Of a stretch of DNA of 64,000 nucleotides, positions 1 to 9,556 are shown piece by piece. The position numbers and the translations under genes are program-made. The notes under the pieces are model-generated. The model saw nothing but the letters and a program-made list of their open reading frames with translations. It was not told the origin of the DNA and searched no databases. This stretch comes from Alphaproteobacteria bacterium. GTDB taxonomy: Bacteria > Pseudomonadota > Alphaproteobacteria > Micavibrionales > Micavibrionaceae. Numbering within the stretch: position 1 is the stretch's first letter; the number at the start of each line of letters is the position of its first letter. The stretch spans positions 1 to 64,000 of the forward strand of contig WGMJ01000016.1 in the NCBI GenBank assembly GCA_016125135.1, given 5' to 3'.

Positions 1-1
1 A

Positions 2-127
2 GTTATTATCGAGGCGCGTCCTGTTACGGACGAGGGGGAGCGTTTCGAAGCGCTTCATGCGACTGATGGCGCACCATCTAATTTCGGGATTATTGTTCCA
101 AAAGCCGTTATCAGGCGGTTAAACTAG
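2..127 (+). CDS. 3' end of an unidentified gene
   Basis: An open frame enters from the left edge and runs for 41 codons to a TAG stop at 125-127. The visible C-terminus ends ...IVPKAVIRRLN and is not recognised. It converges with the glutamate dehydrogenase gene on the other strand and overlaps its last 17 bases. A short tail-to-tail overlap of this kind is common in this window, which mildly supports a real gene, but with only 41 codons visible it could also be a chance frame. Confidence 0.4.
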   Translation, partial: VIIEARPVTDEGERFEALHATDGAPSNFGIIVPKAVIRRLN

Positions 128-3100
128 TTTTCATTTTTTCAATCATGACCAGAAGTGCGGACAGGTCAGCTGTACCACTGCGCTTCATAACCTGTGTTAC
201 GGCGATAATATTTTCCATGCGCATTGGCTTATCCATGACGCGCAGGGCTGTCATGCTGGCGACAAGCTCGGCCAGCTGGCTACGCAGAACATCACGCGCC
301 TGACGCTGTTCGGTTGTCATTTTCGGTAATTGGTCGATCTGGTTTTCGATCCATGTCAGGGAAATGGTTTCGGCCATTTGCCAATAGCTTGCCAGAACAT
401 CGCTGAATTTTTTCTTTGTTCTTTCGGCAACCGATAACAATGACGGAATTGTTGCAATATAACGTGTGGCGGCAATGATATGCGCGATATTCTCGGGCAA
501 GCCTTCGGCCTTCATGGCAGTGAAGGCGGCATGGAAATCATCCTGTCCGCTTTGTGGCAGGCAATCAGGCAATAATTTCAGCATGCTGTTGAAGGCGTCT
601 ACGAATGTTTTGCGGTCGGGCCTGCTGGTCTGGCGTTCAATCGAGATACAGATCGCGCCAAAGCAGTTTGATAGTTTTTCCATGGCCTGCAATTGTGCAG
701 TGGCCGAGATGCGGCTATCAAGCTGCTCGATTTGCCTCCAGAGTTTGCGCAGGCCCAACGCATCGCGGGCGGTTAACAGGGTCGGCATAACCTCGTCAAG
801 CGTTTTGCCCATGTCACTGGTGATACGGGAAATGAAAGTAATACCAAGGCGGTTGATAATACTATTGGCTTGCAGGGTCGCGATAATTTCGCGTTTCAAC
901 AGATGTTTCTGAATGAGCGGCTCGAATTTCTTCACGAGTACGGGCGGGAAATAGCCAATCAGCCAATCCTGCACGTCATTGCGGTCAGGCACTGATGAGC
1001 GCAAGAGGTCGCTGGTGAGTTTCATTTTGGCGTAGGCTTGCAGTACGGCCAGTTCGGGGCGGGTGAGGCCTTGCCCCGCTTTGGCGCGGCGGTCAATTTC
1101 TTCGTCGTCGGGCAACACTTCAAGCTGGCGGCTGATAAGCCATTTATCGCGCTCGAGTTGGGAAATAAGTGCGGCGTGTTTGTCGAGTTTATCAACGGCT
1201 TGCCGTTCCATCAAACTGATTGCCTGTGTTTGCTGGTAGTTATTCCCCAGCACAAGGGCGGCAACATCTTCTGTCATGGCGGCGAGCAATTTGTTGCGCT
1301 CGGCCGTTTTCAATTCTGTATTGCTGAGCAGGATTTTGATATTGACTTCATGGTCAGAGCAATCAACACCGCCGGAATTATCAACAAAATCGGTGTTCAG
1401 CTTTACGCCCTTTTGCGCCGCTTCAATGCGGGCGCGTTGTGTCATGGCAAGGTTGGCGCCCTCACCAATCACGCGGACACGGAGTTGTTTTGCATCAATC
1501 CGGTAATTATCATTGGCTTTGTCACCGCCCTGCACATGGCTTTCACTGCTGGCTTTCACGTAGGTGCCAATACCGCCGAAGAAAAGCAAGTCGGCTTCTG
1601 CCATCAGAATGGCTTGTATCAGTTCGGCTGGTGTGACTTTGCTATGTGATAATGCAAAACGTTTCTGGATTTCAGGGGTCAATTCAAGGTGCTTGTCCGA
1701 ACGTTTATAAATACGCCCGCCTTTTGAAAGTTTCTTTGTGTCGTATTGATCCCAGCCCAGCACATTATCAAAGAGGCGCTGGCGCTCTTTAAAGGATGCG
1801 GCAGGGTTCGGGTCAGGGTCACAGAAAATATGCAGGTGGTTAAAGGCGCCAATCAGGCGTGTATGGGGCGATTGCAGCATACCATTGCCGAATACATCGC
1901 CGCCCATATCGCCTACGCCTACAACGTCGAAAGGCTGGTTTTGTGTGTCGTGGTCAAGCTCGCGGAAGTGGCGCTTCACCGCTTCCCATGCACCGCGCGC
2001 TGTAATGCCCATTTTCTTATGGTCATAGCCTGCCGAGCCGCCGGAAGCAAATGCATCACCGAGCCAGAATTTATATTCCAGTGACAGGCTGTTCGCGATG
2101 TCCGAGAAAGTAGCTGTGCCCTTATCGGCAGCAACAACGAGGTAGGGGTCGTCTTCATCATGCCGCACAACATTTTTCGGCGGTATAATTTTGCCAGCTT
2201 TTTGGTTGTCGGTAATATCAAGCAGGCCACGAATAAAAATCTTGTAACACTCGATGCCTTCTTGTTGCGTGGCGGCGCGGTCACCCATCGCGGGCGGGTT
2301 CTTCACAATAAAACCACCTTTGGCACCTGTTGGCACGATAATCGAATTTTTAACCATCTGCGCTTTTATGAGGCCCAGAATTTCATTGCGGAAATCCTCG
2401 GCGCGGTCAGACCAGCGGATGCCTCCGCGCGCCACCTTGTCACCTCGTAAATGAACACCTTCTACGCGCGGCGAGTAGATAAAGATTTCACGGAACGGGC
2501 GGGGCTGTGGAAGTGCATCAATGCCGCGCGGCGCAATTTTGTACGAAATATAGCTGTGGCCCAACCATGCATTGGTACGTAGTGTTGCATTCACAAGTGA
2601 AAGCAGTGCACGCAAAATCTTTTCCTGATCAAGCGATACAACCTGTTCGAACTCTTTCTCTATCTCTTTCAGGAATTGTGTTTCATCGCGGCGCTTTTTA
2701 AGGGCGGGGTCAAAGCGGTTTTCGAAAAACTGCATCAGTTTTTCTGCAAAAGACGGGTAGGCGGTAACAGTCTGCTCGATAAAAGAAACGCTATGCGGCA
2801 ATGTTGTATGGCGCATATAGCGCACATAGCCGCGCAAAATAGCGATTTGCCGTGCATTCATTGGCGTTGTAAACACAAGCCCGTTCAGCGGGTCGTTCTC
2901 GATTGTACCGGCATGCACGTGGTAAAGCGCTTCTTCGAAACGGGCGCGTGCGGCCGCGAGGTTTGAAAGCTCGCCATTCTTATGTTTGAGCAACATGTCC
3001 TGAATCCAGACTGTTGTGCCATGGCCCATGGGTTCTGTTTCAAAGGGCACTTCTGCAATAACATGCAGGCCAAAATTCTCGAGCACGGGCAGAATGGATG

Positions 3101-4793
3101 AAAGCGTAAGTGCCTGTGAGTTGTGGTAGATTTTCAGGCCGAAGTCGGAATCCTTATCAGCGAGGCGCGGCTTGTTGTCGCTATAAAGCGCAAAGCCAAT
3201 GCCGGTGTTTTCCTTGACCATTTTATCAAGCTGGAAAACATCTTTTACAATCTCGTCATCATTATATTCGTCTTGATAGGCGGTCGGGAATGCGTTTTTG
3301 AAATTTTCGGCTAGAATAACGGCTTCGTCTTCGCTATTAGCGTGAACAAGAAGTGCACGGAACAAGCGTTCGCTCCACGCGCGGCCTGTTTGCTGTAGTC
3401 GGGCTTCCAGCGCAGCCTTGTTATATTTGTGCGGCTTAAATTCTGGTGTCGTAATAATGTAATTCACACGTGCAAGCGGAGAGTCATCCACTGTAAACTG
3501 GTAAGAGTTACAAGCGCCGCCAATGCCTTGTTCCAGAATGCGCTGCATTTGCAGGCGGATACGTGTGTCGTAGCGCTCGCGCGGTACATAGACAAGGCAT
3601 GACACGTAGCGGCCAAACGGATCGGGGCGTGTGTAAAGTGCAATGCGCGGGCGCTCTTGCAGGCGTAACAGGCTTTCGCAGATTTCAAAGAGGTTTTTGA
3701 TCTCGATCTGGAATAGCTCGTCACGCGGATATTTTTCAAGAATATGGCGTAACGCGCGGTAGTCGTGCGAGCCAACAGGGAAGCCGGATTTTTCTATCAC
3801 CTTGTCCGCTTTCAGGCGCAGATAAGGTGTCGAGTTGATCGAGCGTGAATAAGTAACGGATGTGAAGAGGCCAATAAAAAGCCTTTCGCCTACAACATTG
3901 CCATCCTTGTCGTACTGTTTAATGGAAACGGCATCGATTGGCACGCGGCGGTGTACGGTTGATTTGCGGTTAAGTTTCGTCACATGCAGTGGCGGCATAT
4001 TCAGGCGCAGTTTCTGCAAATTATTGGGGAGTGATTTATAGGTATGGTTTATATAGGCAGGCGTTTTATCATCGCTGAGAAGCCCGAGGCCTGCACCTTT
4101 CACAATATCAGTTGAAATAACGCCTTTTTTATCGCTTTTGAACTTGTATTCGCGGTAGCCCAGCAGGGTGAAATTATCATCATGCAGATAATCAAGGAAG
4201 TTGCCGTATTCTTCGATATCACGCTTTGGATATTTTGTTTTGGCTGAAAGTAGTTTTGCTTTTGTGTCTTTCAGTTTTGCTTTAAGGGCAAGCCAGTCTT
4301 TGGTTGCAAATTCAACGTCGTGTAAAATTTGTGCGATCTCGCTTTTTATTTCTGCGCCAACCCGGGCGGGTACTTTGGCAGAAAGCTGCACGTGAATGCA
4401 GGAAACCATTTTTGTGAAGCGCTTGTCTTCGAACTCGGGGTGGATTATCAGATCAATGCCGTAGCCGCGATCGGCAAGGGCGGTCACGATCGAGTCGATC
4501 AGGAAAGGCATATCATCCGATACAATATCAATAACCGTGTGTGCGTTTTCCCAGCCATGTTTCTTCTTCTCAGGAACATAAATGTCGATACTGACATCAC
4601 CTGTTTTGCGCTTGGTAATTTTATCGTTGTAATATTCGGTAATGCGGGCTGCCGCAACGGGGCTCACGGAGGCGAGATCATCCTCGGTGGTTTCTTCCCA
4701 GAATTTATCGAAAAAAGATTTCAGTTTCGCGCCGCCTTTGGTGTTCAGGTGGGCCTTGGCCGTTTTAAAAAGATTTGTGTGTGATGAAGCCAT
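111..4793 (-). CDS. gdhB: NAD-specific glutamate dehydrogenase, large (GDH-180) class
   Basis: Catabolic, NAD-dependent cytoplasmic enzyme that oxidises L-glutamate to 2-oxoglutarate and ammonia, feeding the TCA cycle. About 1,560 residues, the size expected of the 180-kDa class. The long N-terminal third is the ACT-like/regulatory part. The catalytic core carries the lysine motif VPTGAKGGF near residue 820 and the downstream dinucleotide-binding segment with RVIGEGANLAM and DNSGGVDCSDHEVN. A TTG at 4811 would add six residues (MALEFP), but the ATG at 4793 (MASSHTN) looks the better start; neither has a strong Shine-Dalgarno. It is divergent from fmt, with under 100 bases between them for both promoters. 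Identity is very secure; only the start is uncertain. Confidence 0.95.
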   Translation of the reverse strand: MASSHTNLFKTAKAHLNTKGGAKLKSFFDKFWEETTEDDLASVSPVAAARITEYYNDKITKRKTGDVSIDIYVPEKKKHGWENAHTVIDIVSDDMPFLIDSIVTALADRGYGIDLIIHPEFEDKRFTKMVSCIHVQLSAKVPARVGAEIKSEIAQILHDVEFATKDWLALKAKLKDTKAKLLSAKTKYPKRDIEEYGNFLDYLHDDNFTLLGYREYKFKSDKKGVISTDIVKGAGLGLLSDDKTPAYINHTYKSLPNNLQKLRLNMPPLHVTKLNRKSTVHRRVPIDAVSIKQYDKDGNVVGERLFIGLFTSVTYSRSINSTPYLRLKADKVIEKSGFPVGSHDYRALRHILEKYPRDELFQIEIKNLFEICESLLRLQERPRIALYTRPDPFGRYVSCLVYVPRERYDTRIRLQMQRILEQGIGGACNSYQFTVDDSPLARVNYIITTPEFKPHKYNKAALEARLQQTGRAWSERLFRALLVHANSEDEAVILAENFKNAFPTAYQDEYNDDEIVKDVFQLDKMVKENTGIGFALYSDNKPRLADKDSDFGLKIYHNSQALTLSSILPVLENFGLHVIAEVPFETEPMGHGTTVWIQDMLLKHKNGELSNLAAARARFEEALYHVHAGTIENDPLNGLVFTTPMNARQIAILRGYVRYMRHTTLPHSVSFIEQTVTAYPSFAEKLMQFFENRFDPALKKRRDETQFLKEIEKEFEQVVSLDQEKILRALLSLVNATLRTNAWLGHSYISYKIAPRGIDALPQPRPFREIFIYSPRVEGVHLRGDKVARGGIRWSDRAEDFRNEILGLIKAQMVKNSIIVPTGAKGGFIVKNPPAMGDRAATQQEGIECYKIFIRGLLDITDNQKAGKIIPPKNVVRHDEDDPYLVVAADKGTATFSDIANSLSLEYKFWLGDAFASGGSAGYDHKKMGITARGAWEAVKRHFRELDHDTQNQPFDVVGVGDMGGDVFGNGMLQSPHTRLIGAFNHLHIFCDPDPNPAASFKERQRLFDNVLGWDQYDTKKLSKGGRIYKRSDKHLELTPEIQKRFALSHSKVTPAELIQAILMAEADLLFFGGIGTYVKASSESHVQGGDKANDNYRIDAKQLRVRVIGEGANLAMTQRARIEAAQKGVKLNTDFVDNSGGVDCSDHEVNIKILLSNTELKTAERNKLLAAMTEDVAALVLGNNYQQTQAISLMERQAVDKLDKHAALISQLERDKWLISRQLEVLPDDEEIDRRAKAGQGLTRPELAVLQAYAKMKLTSDLLRSSVPDRNDVQDWLIGYFPPVLVKKFEPLIQKHLLKREIIATLQANSIINRLGITFISRITSDMGKTLDEVMPTLLTARDALGLRKLWRQIEQLDSRISATAQLQAMEKLSNCFGAICISIERQTSRPDRKTFVDAFNSMLKLLPDCLPQSGQDDFHAAFTAMKAEGLPENIAHIIAATRYIATIPSLLSVAERTKKKFSDVLASYWQMAETISLTWIENQIDQLPKMTTEQRQARDVLRSQLAELVASMTALRVMDKPMRMENIIAVTQVMKRSGTADLSALLVMIEKMKTSLTA

Positions 4794-4886
4794 CGGGAAC
4801 TCGAGTGCCAAAATTATTGTGTTGCAGAGACGAACGCAAGGGGTATCATTTCTTGCGATGCATTATAAAAAAGAGTATGAATTTTT

Positions 4887-5753
4887 ATGCTTAAAATAGT
4901 CTTTATGGGAACGCCGGATTTCGCTGCTGCACCGTTACGGAAACTGTTGGCCAGTGAACACCGTGTGACGGCTGTATACACGCGTGCACCCAAGCCCAAG
5001 GGACGCGGTCAGGTTTTACAAAAGTCGCCGGTTCATGAGTTGGCAGAAGCGCATAACATTCCCGTTTACACCCCCAAAAGTTTGAAGCGTGATGAAAAGC
5101 TACAAGAAGAATTCGCAAATCTTGATATGGATATCGCTGTTGTTGCGGCATACGGGCTGATATTGCCGAAGCGTGTTTTAGAAGCGCCGCGTTTTGGCTG
5201 TTTGAATATTCATGCCTCGCTGTTGCCCGATTGGCGAGGTGCTGCGCCTATTCAATATGCGATCTGGAAGGGCGATACAAAAAGCGGTGTTACCATTATG
5301 CAGATGGATGAAGGGCTTGATACAGGCGCGATGCTGCTAAAAGGTGAGGTACCGATAACCCTTGATACAACGGCACAAACGCTCCACGACGCATTGGCTG
5401 AAACGGGTGGCGATTTGCTGCTTGAAACACTCAAGCATGTTGAAGTGGGCACGCTGAAGCCCGAAAAGCAGGATGATGCAGCATCAACTTTCGCACCGAT
5501 GCTCACCAAGGAGGACGGTAAAATTGACTGGGCCAAGCCAGCAGCAGAAATTGATTGTCAGGTGCGGGCGCTGAACCCGTGGCCGGGTACCTATACCTAT
5601 AAGCGGGATGGCAAACGCCTCAAAATCCTCAAGGGCCATGTTGAAAATGGCCGCTATATAATAGACCTGCTCCAACCGGATGGCAGCAAGCCGATGGCGT
5701 GGAAAGACGCGCTGAATGGCAAAATTGTCACCGAAGGCGAAGAATTTACCTAA
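4887..5753 (+). CDS. fmt: Methionyl-tRNA formyltransferase, shortened C-terminal domain
   Basis: Transfers a formyl group from 10-formyl-THF to initiator Met-tRNA. The N-terminal catalytic domain is complete: MGTPDFAA at residues 7-14, catalytic Asn107 and His109 in LNIHASLLPDWRGAAP, and Asp145 in DEGLDTGAM. At 288 residues it is shorter than the usual 310-320. The shortage appears to fall inside the C-terminal tRNA-binding OB-fold, where the text passes straight from the LKILKGH strand to the IIDLLQPDGSKPM segment that normally lies some 20-25 residues further on. The common partner def (peptide deformylase) is not adjacent; fmt stands alone, divergent from gdhB. Function assigned with high confidence; the shortened OB-fold is from memory of the family. 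Confidence 0.93.
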   Translation: MLKIVFMGTPDFAAAPLRKLLASEHRVTAVYTRAPKPKGRGQVLQKSPVHELAEAHNIPVYTPKSLKRDEKLQEEFANLDMDIAVVAAYGLILPKRVLEAPRFGCLNIHASLLPDWRGAAPIQYAIWKGDTKSGVTIMQMDEGLDTGAMLLKGEVPITLDTTAQTLHDALAETGGDLLLETLKHVEVGTLKPEKQDDAASTFAPMLTKEDGKIDWAKPAAEIDCQVRALNPWPGTYTYKRDGKRLKILKGHVENGRYIIDLLQPDGSKPMAWKDALNGKIVTEGEEFT

Positions 5754-5859
5754 TATAGGCAAAAATTTCCCATATTTCTAATCTTCCGTGGCCCGAATGT
5801 GCCAATGTTTCTGGCACAGCCTTTGCATTACCATAAATCATATAAAGGGAGACAGATTT

Positions 5860-6006
5860 ATGAGCAGAATGGCAAAATTACTTTCTATCTATTCCATTGT
5901 AATGACAGGACTTTTCCTGTTTGGCGTGTTTACAAGTTTTCTCTGGTCAGCGGATCATGTGCTACTGGCACCTGAAATAGCGCTACTGGAGCCATCAACC
6001 AAGTAA
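5860..6006 (+). CDS. Small single-pass membrane protein, unknown
   Basis: A 48-residue frame starting MSRMAKLLS, with one clear hydrophobic helix at about residues 7-29 and a short acidic C-terminal tail ending EPSTK. The start is chosen because a purine-rich Shine-Dalgarno (AAAGGGAGAC) lies just upstream; a longer in-frame version beginning at 5788 has no such site and looks less natural. The gene sits alone between fmt and a strong terminator, as expected for a short monocistronic message. Function not recognised. Confidence 0.55.
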   Translation: MSRMAKLLSIYSIVMTGLFLFGVFTSFLWSADHVLLAPEIALLEPSTK

Positions 6007-6031
6007 GGTTTCCAACCCCCCGACCCCTCAA

Positions 6032-6091
6032 GCCGCCGGCCCTGCGTTCATTCTCTCCCCCCGACCGAAGAACGCATCCGGCGGCATTTTT
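6032..6091 (+). terminator. Strong Rho-independent terminator
   Basis: A long two-segment hairpin. GCCGCCGG at 6032-6039 pairs with CCGGCGGC at 6078-6085, and TGCGTTC at 6043-6049 pairs with GAACGCA at 6070-6076, followed by a T-rich run. It lies 25 bases after the small membrane protein gene and before sucA, insulating the two. Confidence 0.85.
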
Positions 6092-6116
6092 ATTGGCTTT
6101 TTTTTCATCTTTTTGG

Positions 6117-6125
6117 TGCTAATAT
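6117..6125 (+). promoter_or_regulatory. Putative extended -10 promoter element of sucA
   Basis: TGC directly followed by TAATAT and then a GC-rich discriminator (CCGCCG), about 32 bases before the sucA start. The TGn plus good -10 hexamer resembles an extended -10 promoter; no convincing -35 was seen. The same arrangement precedes ihfB and, more weakly, sucB. Confidence 0.4.
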
Positions 6126-6156
6126 CCGCCGCATAATAGTTTATAGAGGCGTTCCC

Positions 6157-9036
6157 ATGAGTTCATCATCAAATCTTTCTTTCCTGACAGGCTACAACGC
6201 GGAGTATATCGCGCAGCTTTACAACGAATATCTGAAAAACCCTGCAAGTGTTGACGCTAGTTGGCGCGCGGTGTTTCAGGATTTGAATGACTCGGACCAA
6301 GCGATCCTGCGTGATATTAGCGGTGCCAGCTGGACACCAAAAGAAATGCGTCGTGGCCAAGTGAAATTCGGCACACCGGTAAATGATGATTCAAAATCTG
6401 CAAAAGCATCGAGGGGTGACAAAGCAGCGGCGGCATCTTCTGCACCTGTATCGCCACAAGCCGCGCTTGATTCAATCCGCGCAACACAGCTTATCAATTC
6501 ATACCGCCGCTATGGTCATTACCTCGCGCAGCTTGATCCGTTGGGTTTTTATCAACCGAAAGGCCATCCCGAGCTTGATCCGTCATTTCACGGGTTTTCA
6601 TCAGCCGATTTTGACCGCCCGATACAACTGGGTGGCCAGCTGGGTATCGAGCAAGCAACTTTGGCGCAAATCGTTGCCGCTTTGCAATCGATTTATTGCG
6701 GCTCTATCGGCTTTGAAGTCGAGCAGGTCGATAACGTGCAGGAGCGTGAATGGCTACGCAGCCGCATTGAAGGCGGTGCCGCGACGATTAACTTCACAAA
6801 CGAAGAGAAAAAGCTCGCGCTGAAAAGTGTAACGCAGGGCGAAGTATTCGAAACATTCCTTGCAACCAAGTTTGTGGGCGCAAAACGCTTTGGTCTTGAT
6901 GGTGGCGAGTCGATGATGCCTGCGATCGAAGAAATTCTACGCACCGCGCACAAGCACGGCATGAAGGAAACCGTTTTCGGGATGGCGCACCGTGGCCGCT
7001 TGAACGTGCTCACGAATATCTGTGGCAAGAACTTTACATCGCTCTTTGTTGAATTCACAGGCTTTGCTTCGAACCCTGATGATATTCTTGGTTCAGGTGA
7101 CGTGAAATACCATATGGGCAACACGGCGGATAAAGACCTTGGTGGTGCTACCGTGCGCGTATCGCTAACGCCGAACCCGTCACACCTTGAATTTGTGAAC
7201 GCGGTTGCAACCGGTAAAGTGCGCGGCAAACAGAAACTACGCAAAGACACAGAGCGCCGCGAAGTGCTGACATGTTTGATGCATGGTGATGCTGCTTTTG
7301 CGGGTCAGGGTATTGTGCAGGAAACATTGTTGCTCTCGGAGCTTGAGGGTTACAAAACAGGTGGTACGATCCACATCATCACAAACAACCAGATCGGCTT
7401 TACCACGTTGCCGAAGCATGCGCGTTCAGGCCCGTATTCATCGGACATTGCCAAGATGCTGGGTTGCCCGATTATCCATGTGAACGGCGATGACATGAAC
7501 GCGGTTCTTTTCACGGCACGTCTTTGCGCTGAATACCGCCAGACATTCGGCCGTGATGTTGTGATGGACCTTATCGTTTATCGCCGCAATGGCCACAACG
7601 AGATTGATGAGCCAACGTTCACACAGCCTGCGATGTATAAAATCATCAAGGAGCGCCCATCATGCCGCACACTTTACGCTGCGCAATTGTGCCGTGAGGG
7701 TGTTATTACAGAAGCGGATGCCGACAAATACGTAGATGAGTACAAAAAAGTGCTCGAAGATGCATTTGATGCCGTGAAAAGCTACAAGGCGAATAAAGCC
7801 GATATGCTTGAAGGGCAATGGAGCGGGCTCACACAGCCGCGCGGCCTTATTGAAGACGGAAAAACATCTGTAGAAGAAAAAGACCGTCTGAAACAGATGG
7901 GCGAAATTCTGACAACAGTGCCTGCAGGGTTTAACCTGAACCCCAAAATTGCACGCCAGCTTGAAGCGAAAAAGCAGATGTTCGAGAGTGGCGAAGGTTT
8001 TGACTGGGCAACAGCCGAAGCGCTGGCGCTGGGTACACTGATTCAGGAAGGGTTTGATGTCCGCCTTTCAGGTGAAGATGTAAAGCGCGGCACGTTCTCG
8101 CATCGTCATGCTGTGTTCTTTGATCAGGAGAATAACGACAAGGAATATGCGCCACTCCAGAACGTCCGCACCGTGGAAGCATTCGAAGTGCATAACTCGC
8201 CGCTTTCAGAATTGGCGGTGCTGGGGTATGAGCTTGGCTATACATGGGCTGACCCACGCTCGCTTGTTATCTGGGAAGCGCAGTTTGGTGATTTCGTGAA
8301 TGGCGCACAAGTGATTATTGACCAGTATATTGCATCAGCCGAAACAAAATGGCTGCGTATGTCGGGCCTTGTTATGCTTTTGCCGCATGGTTCTGAAGGG
8401 CAGGGGCCTGAACACTCGTCTGCTCGTCCTGAGCGTTTCTTGCAAATATGCGCGGAAGACAACATGCAGGTAACAAATATTACAACGCCTGCAAACTACT
8501 TCCACGCGCTGCGCCGCCAGATGGTACGTAATTTCCGCAAGCCGCTTATTAATATGTCGCCTAAATCATTACTGCGTCATAAGCTTGCAACTTCAACCCT
8601 TGCTGAGATGTCGGGTTCGACAGCTTTCAAGCGCGTCATTGACGACGAGCAAGTGAAGGCCGACAAGGTGAAGCGTGTTGTTATGTGTTCCGGCAAGGTT
8701 TACTATGATCTTCTGGATGAACGCGAGAAGCGCGGCCTTGATAATATCGCGCTTGTGCGTCTCGAGCAGCTTTATCCGTTCCCGTTTGAAAGATTGATGG
8801 GCGTTCTGGCTGCATATAAAAATGCAACCGACTTCATCTGGTGCCAGGAAGAACCGCAAAACCAGGGTTACTGGTTCTTTACCAGCCCGCGCCTTGATGC
8901 TGTGTTGAACGAGGCGGGCCATAAAGGCAAACGCTTTGCCTATGCTGGCCGTATCGAAGGGGCTGCACCATCAACAGGCTACCTGAAAGTACACAACGAA
9001 GAACAGGCAGCGCTTGTAAAACAGGCACTCGGCTAA
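6157..9036 (+). CDS. sucA: 2-oxoglutarate dehydrogenase E1 component
   Basis: Thiamine-diphosphate-dependent E1 subunit of the 2-oxoglutarate dehydrogenase complex (TCA cycle, cytoplasm). The 959 residues match the family. The N-terminal E2-interaction segment (FLTGYNAEYIAQLYNEYL) is followed by the E1 dehydrogenase core with GMAHRGRLNVL near residue 275, the ThDP/metal segment GDAAFAGQG ... ITNNQIGFTT near residue 370-420, the transketolase-like pyrimidine domain (HGSEGQGPEHSSARPERFLQ), and the C-terminal domain with CQEEPQNQGYW. A GAGG Shine-Dalgarno precedes the ATG. Unlike the usual sucA-sucB order, the E2 gene lies about 8 kb away at 16973; no E3 (lpd) is in the window. Confidence 0.97.
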   Translation: MSSSSNLSFLTGYNAEYIAQLYNEYLKNPASVDASWRAVFQDLNDSDQAILRDISGASWTPKEMRRGQVKFGTPVNDDSKSAKASRGDKAAAASSAPVSPQAALDSIRATQLINSYRRYGHYLAQLDPLGFYQPKGHPELDPSFHGFSSADFDRPIQLGGQLGIEQATLAQIVAALQSIYCGSIGFEVEQVDNVQEREWLRSRIEGGAATINFTNEEKKLALKSVTQGEVFETFLATKFVGAKRFGLDGGESMMPAIEEILRTAHKHGMKETVFGMAHRGRLNVLTNICGKNFTSLFVEFTGFASNPDDILGSGDVKYHMGNTADKDLGGATVRVSLTPNPSHLEFVNAVATGKVRGKQKLRKDTERREVLTCLMHGDAAFAGQGIVQETLLLSELEGYKTGGTIHIITNNQIGFTTLPKHARSGPYSSDIAKMLGCPIIHVNGDDMNAVLFTARLCAEYRQTFGRDVVMDLIVYRRNGHNEIDEPTFTQPAMYKIIKERPSCRTLYAAQLCREGVITEADADKYVDEYKKVLEDAFDAVKSYKANKADMLEGQWSGLTQPRGLIEDGKTSVEEKDRLKQMGEILTTVPAGFNLNPKIARQLEAKKQMFESGEGFDWATAEALALGTLIQEGFDVRLSGEDVKRGTFSHRHAVFFDQENNDKEYAPLQNVRTVEAFEVHNSPLSELAVLGYELGYTWADPRSLVIWEAQFGDFVNGAQVIIDQYIASAETKWLRMSGLVMLLPHGSEGQGPEHSSARPERFLQICAEDNMQVTNITTPANYFHALRRQMVRNFRKPLINMSPKSLLRHKLATSTLAEMSGSTAFKRVIDDEQVKADKVKRVVMCSGKVYYDLLDEREKRGLDNIALVRLEQLYPFPFERLMGVLAAYKNATDFIWCQEEPQNQGYWFFTSPRLDAVLNEAGHKGKRFAYAGRIEGAAPSTGYLKVHNEEQAALVKQALG

Positions 9037-9048
9037 GTTTATTTAGTA

Positions 9049-9144
9049 ATGAATAAGGTGCTCAAGCAGATTGCGATTATTGTTATCGTGATGGCGCTTG
9101 CCTATATTGCGTTTGTGGTCAGTATCAATATTGCAAAAAACTAG
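9049..9144 (+). CDS. Tiny membrane peptide downstream of sucA
   Basis: A 31-codon frame starting 12 bases after the sucA stop: a basic start (MNKVLKQ), one hydrophobic helix and a short basic end (IAKN). The composition is typical of a real single-pass mini-protein and it would be co-transcribed with sucA, but the Shine-Dalgarno is weak. Its TAG lies in a CTAG that also supplies the stop of the opposing gene. Function unknown; possibly not translated. Confidence 0.4.
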   Translation: MNKVLKQIAIIVIVMALAYIAFVVSINIAKN

Positions 9145-9524
9145 CCGATACAAAGGCCAATTATTTTCCACTCGCCCTGTTGCTCGGCCACGCTGATATT
9201 CAAACGGCCGGGCACATGGTTGAATGTGCCTATATCTTGCGGTGAAACGAGAATGCGCACGTTATTAATATCGTCACGCGCGCTGACCCGTGCTTTGAGG
9301 GCTGTCATAAAATGGCTTTTCGGGCTAACGCGCATTTGCGGGTAGCGACGCTTTCTATCTGCAGAGGTGTAGTAACCTTGCTGGAACATCTCAACGGGCT
9401 TGCCGACAAAATCACGCTTCAAATCGGCAGGTGCTGTAAACCAGCGCGCTTTTGTCAACGTGAAGGCTACGTCCTTCGCGCGGCGTACAAAATATTCACC
9501 TAGATCTCTTAATGCGTCTGCCAT
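9141..9524 (-). CDS. Conserved-looking hypothetical protein, 127 aa
   Basis: A soluble 127-residue protein starting MADALRDLGEYF. The C-terminal half alternates short beta-like segments and ends with NISVAEQQGEWKIIGLCIG, a layout seen in small NTF2-like or SnoaL-like folds, but no diagnostic motif is present and this is only an impression. It is the last gene of a leftward series that includes the HAD phosphatase (33 bases upstream). It ends tail-to-tail with the mini-protein after sucA. No function is claimed. Confidence 0.7.
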   Translation of the reverse strand: MADALRDLGEYFVRRAKDVAFTLTKARWFTAPADLKRDFVGKPVEMFQQGYYTSADRKRRYPQMRVSPKSHFMTALKARVSARDDINNVRILVSPQDIGTFNHVPGRLNISVAEQQGEWKIIGLCIG

Positions 9525-9556
9525 AAAACCCTGTCTTGTTTTTATTGATTATTTTT

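Noticed and set aside
1038-1649. 203-codon plus-strand open frame within glutamate dehydrogenase
   Set aside because: It lies wholly antisense to a strongly conserved gene, with no protein family features; it is a shadow of codon bias.
4794-4811. TTG start for glutamate dehydrogenase adding MALEFP
   Set aside because: An ATG six codons inside gives a more usual start; neither has a good ribosome-binding site, so the ATG was preferred.
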